From Actinomycetes bacterium (GTDB taxonomy: Bacteria; Actinomycetota; Acidimicrobiia; Acidimicrobiales; RAAP-2), in contig JAJYYT010000123.1 in assembly GCA_021800645.1 (NCBI GenBank), forward strand, positions 1 to 6,335: a stretch of DNA of 6,335 nucleotides. Reading direction: 5' to 3'. Shown piece by piece: positions 1-3,368 of this stretch. The notes beneath the pieces were generated by a model, which did not search any database, was not told the origin of the DNA, and was given only the letters and a program-made list of their open reading frames with translations. The translations under genes and the position numbers were made by a program. Position 1 is the first letter of the stretch; every line of letters begins with the position of its first letter.

Positions 1-851
1 CCGCGCCCTCGGCTCCGGCTCCGGCGTTCCCGGCAGCCTCGCCTCCGGCACCGATGCCCGTCGTGTCGCCGCCGGCGCCGGTGGCCGCCCAGGCACCCCT
101 GCCGGCCCAAGCGTCCATGACAGCGGTCCTTCGACCGTCGACGGACCGGGTCGTGCCGTTCTCGAACATGCGCCGGCGGACCGCAGAGCACATGGTGCGC
201 TCCAAGGCGACCTCGCCCCACGCGTTCATCGCGTACGAGGCCGACTTCGAGAGCGTCGAACGCGTGCGCAGGGCGTGGCGTGAACGGTTCAAGAGCGAGG
301 AGGGGTTCTCGCTCACCTACCTCCCGTTCGTCGCCCGGGCGACCATCGAGGCGCTGCGGGACTACCCGAACCTGAACGCCTCGGTCGTGGACGACTCGCT
401 CGTGGTGCACCAGCAGGTCAACCTCGGGATCGCGGTCGACCTGAACCACGAGGGGCTCATCGTGCCCGTCGTGCACCGCGCCGAGGAGATCACGCTTCGG
501 GGGATCGCGCGGCGTGTCAGGGACCTCGCGGAGCGCGCACGCAACCGCCAGCTGACTGCGGACGACATCTCGGGCGGGACGTTCTCGATCACGAACGACG
601 GGCCGTTCGGCACCTACTTCACGGTGCCGATCATCAACCAGCCCCAAGTCGCGATCCTGGCGACCGACGGGGTCCGCCGCCGCCCGGTGGTCGTGGAGCT
701 TCCCGACGGAAGCGAGTCGATCGCCGTCCACTCGATCGGCCTGATCGGCGTCAGCTGGGACCATCGCGCGGTGGACGGCGCCTACGTCTCCTCCTTCCTC
801 GCCCAGGTGGCCCGGGTGCTCGCCACCCGGGACTGGGCCTCCGAGCTCTAG
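1..851 (+). CDS. 2-oxo acid dehydrogenase complex E2 (dihydrolipoamide acyltransferase), C-terminal part, 5' truncated
   Basis: This is the catalytic acyltransferase domain of an E2 subunit, which transfers the acyl group from the lipoyl arm to coenzyme A in a cytoplasmic 2-oxo acid dehydrogenase complex. The frame is open from base 3, so the ATG at 54 is not the real start; the lipoyl domain and probably the E3-binding domain lie upstream. The visible part opens with about 45 residues of Pro/Ala-rich linker, typical between E2 domains. The catalytic core follows from about base 140 (VVPFSNMRRRTAEHMV). The active-site motif DHRAVDG is present, with His at 762–764 and Asp at 774–776, and the usual FSITNDGPFG and QPQVAIL strands are intact. 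The protein ends normally about 20 residues after the motif. The closest style is actinobacterial SucB/DlaT, but succinyl, acetyl and branched-chain specificity cannot be separated here, so I give no symbol. It is followed by lipB-lipA after three bases, as in an operon. Confidence 0.93.
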   Translation, partial: APSAPAPAFPAASPPAPMPVVSPPAPVAAQAPLPAQASMTAVLRPSTDRVVPFSNMRRRTAEHMVRSKATSPHAFIAYEADFESVERVRRAWRERFKSEEGFSLTYLPFVARATIEALRDYPNLNASVVDDSLVVHQQVNLGIAVDLNHEGLIVPVVHRAEEITLRGIARRVRDLAERARNRQLTADDISGGTFSITNDGPFGTYFTVPIINQPQVAILATDGVRRRPVVVELPDGSESIAVHSIGLIGVSWDHRAVDGAYVSSFLAQVARVLATRDWASEL

Positions 852-854
852 GCC

Positions 855-2618
855 GTGCTTCGCGTCCGCCGCCTCGGACTGGTCACCTATGCCGAGGCGT
901 TCGACCTGCAGCACTCCCTGGCTCGGCGCGCGGCCGACGACTACCTGCTCTTGCTCGAGCACCCGCACACCTACACGCTCGGCGTGCACGCCGACCCCGC
1001 GCACGTCCTGCGCGACCCCGCGTCGGTGGGGGCGACCTTGTTCCGCACCGACCGGGGTGGCGACGTCACCTACCACGGCCCGGGGCAGCTGGTCGCGTAC
1101 CCGATCGTCACCTTGCAGGACGATCCGGGGGCGGGACCGCTGCACGTGCGGCGCATCGAGCAGGTGGTGATCGACGCGCTCGGCGACCTGGGCGTCGAGG
1201 CGTCCCGTTACGAGGGCTACCCCGGTGTGTGGGTCGGCGTCGGGGGCCCCGCGCCACGCAAGATCGCCGCGATCGGCGTGCGGACCCTACGCGTGGAGGA
1301 CGGCCGGAGGAGGTCACTGCACGGCGTCGCGCTCAACGTCGACTGCGACCTCACCATGTTCGGCCACATCGTGCCCTGCGGCATCGCAGAGTATGCGGTC
1401 ACGTCCCTGCGCGCAGAGGGGTCGAGCGCGTGCATGGACCGGGTGGTCGACGCGCTGGTCGAGCGCGCCGCAGCGGTCTTCGGCACCGGTGGTGTCGACA
1501 GGGCCGAGGTGCAGGCAGGGCGCACCGGTCCTGGCGCCACCTTTGGCCGTACCGTCTCCTCGTCCTCGGAGCGTCCGCTGCTGCGGCGGCTCCGTCAGGC
1601 GGGCACCGATCCCGACGCCGGGCTGGCGCTACGGGACCGGAAACCCGAGTGGCTGCGGGTACCGGCGCGCATGGGCGAGGGCTACCTGTCGCTCGGACGC
1701 AGGCTTCACGACCTCGGCCTCGTCACGGTCTGCGAGGAGGCCGGCTGCCCCAACATCTTCGAGTGCTGGGCCGACGGGACGGCCACCTTCATGGTGAACG
1801 GGTCCCGGTGCACGCGCGCGTGCGGCTTCTGCCTCGTGGACACGCGCCACCCGCTGCCTCTCGACCCGACGGAGCCCGAGCGGGTCGCCGAGGCCGTCGA
1901 GCAGATGCGGCTCTCGCACGCGGTGGTCACCTGCGTCGCCCGGGACGACCTCGCAGACGGTGGGGCAGCAGCGATCGCAGAGACCGTCCGGGCGATCAGG
2001 CGCCGGAGCCCGGGCACCGCAGTCGAGGTCCTGGTCTCCGACTGCAAGGGGGTCGCCGCCTCGCTGCAGCTCGTCTTCGACGCACGGCCGGACGTGCTGA
2101 ACCACAACGTGGAGACCGTGGCGCGCCTCCAGCGCGCGGTCCGCCCCTCGGCGGGCTACGCCAGGAGCCTGAGCGTGCTCGCACGAGCGGCGGACGCAGG
2201 CCTCACGGTGAAGTCCGGGCTGATGGTCGGACTGGGAGAGTCCGAGGAAGAGGTCATCTCGACCCTCGCGGACCTGGCCTCCGTCGGTGTCTCGATCGTC
2301 ACGATCGGTCAGTACCTGCGCCCGAGCGAGCGGCACCTGCCGGTCGCGCGATGGTGGACTCCGGCGGAGCTCGATGCGCTCGCCGCGGCGGGCAGGGATC
2401 TCGGGCTCGTGCACGTCGAAGCCTCGCCGCTCACCCGCTCGAGCTACCACGCGAAGCAGGCGGCCGAGGCCGCGTGGGTGTCCGTGCCGGTTCGCACGGC
2501 GCGAGGCGACAAGGCGACCTCGCTCGCCGCGTGCTCAGCCCCGGCGGGCGAAGTGCTGCGTCCAGGCTCCCCCGTCCCAGTACCGCAGCGTGTCGGGAGT
2601 CCCGTTCGGGTCCGGTAG
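855..2618 (+). CDS. lipB-lipA: Bifunctional LipB–LipA fusion: octanoyl-ACP:protein octanoyltransferase plus lipoyl synthase
   Basis: One 587-residue frame carries both steps of lipoate synthesis. Residues 1 to about 212 are LipB: RGGDVTYHGPGQ at 67–78, with the catalytic pair Lys136 (RKIAAIGVR) and Cys175 (VPCGI). A linker of about 48 residues (213–260) keeps G/C-biased third positions, so it looks like genuine coding sequence and not a frameshift. LipA runs from about 262 to 538. It has the auxiliary-cluster motif Cys293-X4-Cys298-X5-Cys304, the radical-SAM motif Cys319-X3-Cys323-X2-Cys326, NHNVETV, the TIGQYLRPSERHLPV region, and RSSYHA at 528–533 with the serine cluster ligand. Every key residue of both enzymes is present. 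LipB and LipA are normally separate proteins of roughly 210–240 and 290–330 residues. The GTG start at 855 fits the LipB N-terminus, lacks a strong Shine-Dalgarno, and lies three bases after the E2 stop, suggesting translational coupling. Residues 539–587 exceed normal LipA; the last 27 are antisense to the neighbouring gene. Confidence 0.95.
   Translation: MLRVRRLGLVTYAEAFDLQHSLARRAADDYLLLLEHPHTYTLGVHADPAHVLRDPASVGATLFRTDRGGDVTYHGPGQLVAYPIVTLQDDPGAGPLHVRRIEQVVIDALGDLGVEASRYEGYPGVWVGVGGPAPRKIAAIGVRTLRVEDGRRRSLHGVALNVDCDLTMFGHIVPCGIAEYAVTSLRAEGSSACMDRVVDALVERAAAVFGTGGVDRAEVQAGRTGPGATFGRTVSSSSERPLLRRLRQAGTDPDAGLALRDRKPEWLRVPARMGEGYLSLGRRLHDLGLVTVCEEAGCPNIFECWADGTATFMVNGSRCTRACGFCLVDTRHPLPLDPTEPERVAEAVEQMRLSHAVVTCVARDDLADGGAAAIAETVRAIRRRSPGTAVEVLVSDCKGVAASLQLVFDARPDVLNHNVETVARLQRAVRPSAGYARSLSVLARAADAGLTVKSGLMVGLGESEEEVISTLADLASVGVSIVTIGQYLRPSERHLPVARWWTPAELDALAAAGRDLGLVHVEASPLTRSSYHAKQAAEAAWVSVPVRTARGDKATSLAACSAPAGEVLRPGSPVPVPQRVGSPVRVR
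1500..1511 (+). promoter_or_regulatory. Possible internal ribosome binding site and GTG start for a separate LipA
   Basis: Inside the LipB–LipA linker an in-frame GTG (Val219, 1509–1511) is preceded by AGGG at 1500–1503 with five bases between. Initiation here would give a LipA of about 369 residues in addition to the fusion. The GTG sits just after the last LipB-like residues and well before the first clear LipA motif (KPEWLRV at 263–269). AGGG followed by GTG is common by chance in GC-rich DNA, so this is only a candidate. Confidence 0.2.
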
Positions 2619-3233
2619 CCATCCGGCAGGGGTGCCGGCCGGCGGCGGCGCGACGCGGGAGGCCGCCGCGACGATGACCGGTGCAGCGGGCGGCGGCTCT
2701 CCGGCGCTCGCGACTGCAGGGGAGTTGTCGGCAGCCCCTCCGCCCCAGGTCTCAGGAGGTCGTGCCTCTGACCAGGGCGTCTCTGACCAGGGCGTCTCTG
2801 ACCAGGGTGCAGCGGACCAGGGTGCAGCGGGTTGCCACGCCGGCTCCGCCCCTTGGGGCGAGGTGTGCTCGGCGGTCGCTCCCGCCGTCGGGGAGAAGTC
2901 CGGTGCAGCGGTCCCCGGCACAGGGTTCGGGGAGGCCGGCATGGTCGAGACTCCACCGGCCGCGGAGAGGACCGGTGTGGTCGACGACGACGGCGAGGCC
3001 GGCGTCCTCGCGGTCGCTGCGGCGAAGGCGCCGAGGGGGTCGTGCCTCCCGGACGGCTGCTGCTGGAGGTGCGCGTAATAATCCGGCGGTTCGGCAGCCG
3101 GCTTCGCCGCCTCCCTCTTCCGCCGCTGGCTCGTGACGATGATGCCGACCACCAGCACGACGATCGCGAGAACGATCACCGCCTCGACGATCTCCACGTT
3201 GCGGCTCATCGCCGCAAGGATGCGCGTGTCCAT
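2535..3233 (-). CDS. Single-pass membrane protein with Pro/Ala/Ser-rich region and C-terminal DUF2510 domain, function unknown
   Basis: I do not recognise a specific gene. The 232-residue product has a hydrophobic segment at about residues 13–34 (VEIVEAVIVLAIVVLVVGII) followed by QRRKRE. By the positive-inside rule this suggests a short outside N-terminus, one membrane helix and a cytoplasmic C-terminal region. Residues 75–200 are Pro/Ala/Ser-rich and probably disordered, with a pentapeptide repeat built on PWS at 137–156. Residues 203–227 form a clear DUF2510 module (GWLPDPNG, LRYWDGGAW, TQHF), a short domain usually found at the ends of actinobacterial membrane proteins and of unknown role. 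The ATG at 3233 is preferred over the ATG at 3209 because GGGAGG lies five bases upstream of it and nothing comparable precedes the other. Codon bias favours this strand over the antisense lipA tail within the overlap. The gene has its own candidate promoter. A signal-anchor protein is the safest description. Confidence 0.85.
   Translation of the reverse strand: MDTRILAAMSRNVEIVEAVIVLAIVVLVVGIIVTSQRRKREAAKPAAEPPDYYAHLQQQPSGRHDPLGAFAAATARTPASPSSSTTPVLSAAGGVSTMPASPNPVPGTAAPDFSPTAGATAEHTSPQGAEPAWQPAAPWSAAPWSETPWSETPWSEARPPETWGGGAADNSPAVASAGEPPPAAPVIVAAASRVAPPPAGTPAGWLPDPNGTPDTLRYWDGGAWTQHFARRG
2623..2638. terminator. Candidate GC-rich hairpin just after the lipB-lipA stop
   Basis: CCGGCA and TGCCGG pair perfectly around a GGGG loop, starting five bases after the TAG of lipB-lipA. 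There is no T-run behind it, so it is not a classical intrinsic terminator; GC-rich actinobacteria are often proposed to use such hairpins. It lies inside codons for the DUF2510 protein (around residues 199–204), so the symmetry could simply come from Pro/Ala/Gly codons. Confidence 0.22.
2766..2825 (-). repeat. Tandem 15-base repeat encoding the PWS pentapeptide array
   Basis: On the + strand GACCAGGG recurs at 2770, 2785, 2800 and 2815, exactly 15 bases apart. On the coding (-) strand this gives four five-residue units, AAPWS, AAPWS, ETPWS and ETPWS, at residues 137–156 of the DUF2510 protein. The 15-base period preserves the reading frame, so changes in copy number would lengthen or shorten the disordered region without breaking the protein. 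Near-identity of neighbouring units suggests recent slippage or unequal recombination. Confidence 0.85.
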
Positions 3234-3238
3234 CTCAG

Positions 3239-3244
3239 CCTCCC
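3239..3244 (-). promoter_or_regulatory. Ribosome binding site of the DUF2510 membrane protein gene
   Basis: GGGAGG on the - strand ends five bases before the ATG at 3233. It is the strongest Shine-Dalgarno visible in the window, and it decides the start in favour of 3233 over the in-frame ATG at 3209. Confidence 0.75.
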
Positions 3245-3256
3245 ATCCCCGGCTGC

Positions 3257-3285
3257 ACCCTAGCGCATGGAGGAGAGGGGGTCAA
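3257..3285 (-). promoter_or_regulatory. Candidate housekeeping-sigma promoter for the DUF2510 membrane protein gene
   Basis: On the - strand TTGACC (3285–3280) and TAGGGT (3262–3257) are separated by exactly 17 bases, a good match to the TTGAC(A) and TAnnnT boxes of the primary sigma factor. Transcription would begin near 3250, giving a leader of about 17 bases that still contains the GGGAGG ribosome site. It lies in the 135-base gap after metH, so the downstream gene probably does not depend only on metH read-through. I saw no operator-like repeat around it. Confidence 0.6.
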
Positions 3286-3323
3286 CGGCCGCCGGACGAC
3301 GGATCTGCTCCCAGGCTCCTTGG

Positions 3324-3365
3324 AAAAGACCCGCCCTCCGCAGCGACGCGACAGCGCCTCGGGCC
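3324..3365 (-). terminator. Weak candidate terminator after metH
   Basis: On the - strand GGCCCG (3365–3360) can pair with CGGGTC (3333–3328), a six-pair stem including one G-U, across a loop of 26 bases. TTTT follows at 3327–3324. It begins three bases after the metH stop codon. The long loop and short stem make it weak. The T-run stands out in such GC-rich DNA, and it is the only terminator-like element I could find in the metH–DUF2510 gap. Confidence 0.22.
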
Positions 3366-3368
3366 GCC

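Noticed and set aside
54..56. ATG at 54 as the start of the E2 gene
   Set aside because: The frame is open upstream to the window edge with the same Pro/Ala-rich linker, and an E2 without a lipoyl domain starting mid-linker would be incomplete.
1229..2677. 482-residue Arg-rich frame on the + strand over lipB-lipA
   Set aside because: It is out of frame with the LipB and LipA motifs, has extreme Arg/Gly content and no domain signature.
2287..3078. 263-residue + strand frame containing a repeated SDQGV motif
   Set aside because: The apparent peptide repeat is the antisense reading of the 15-base repeat in the DUF2510 gene. That gene has a promoter, a ribosome site, a membrane helix and a conserved domain on the - strand.
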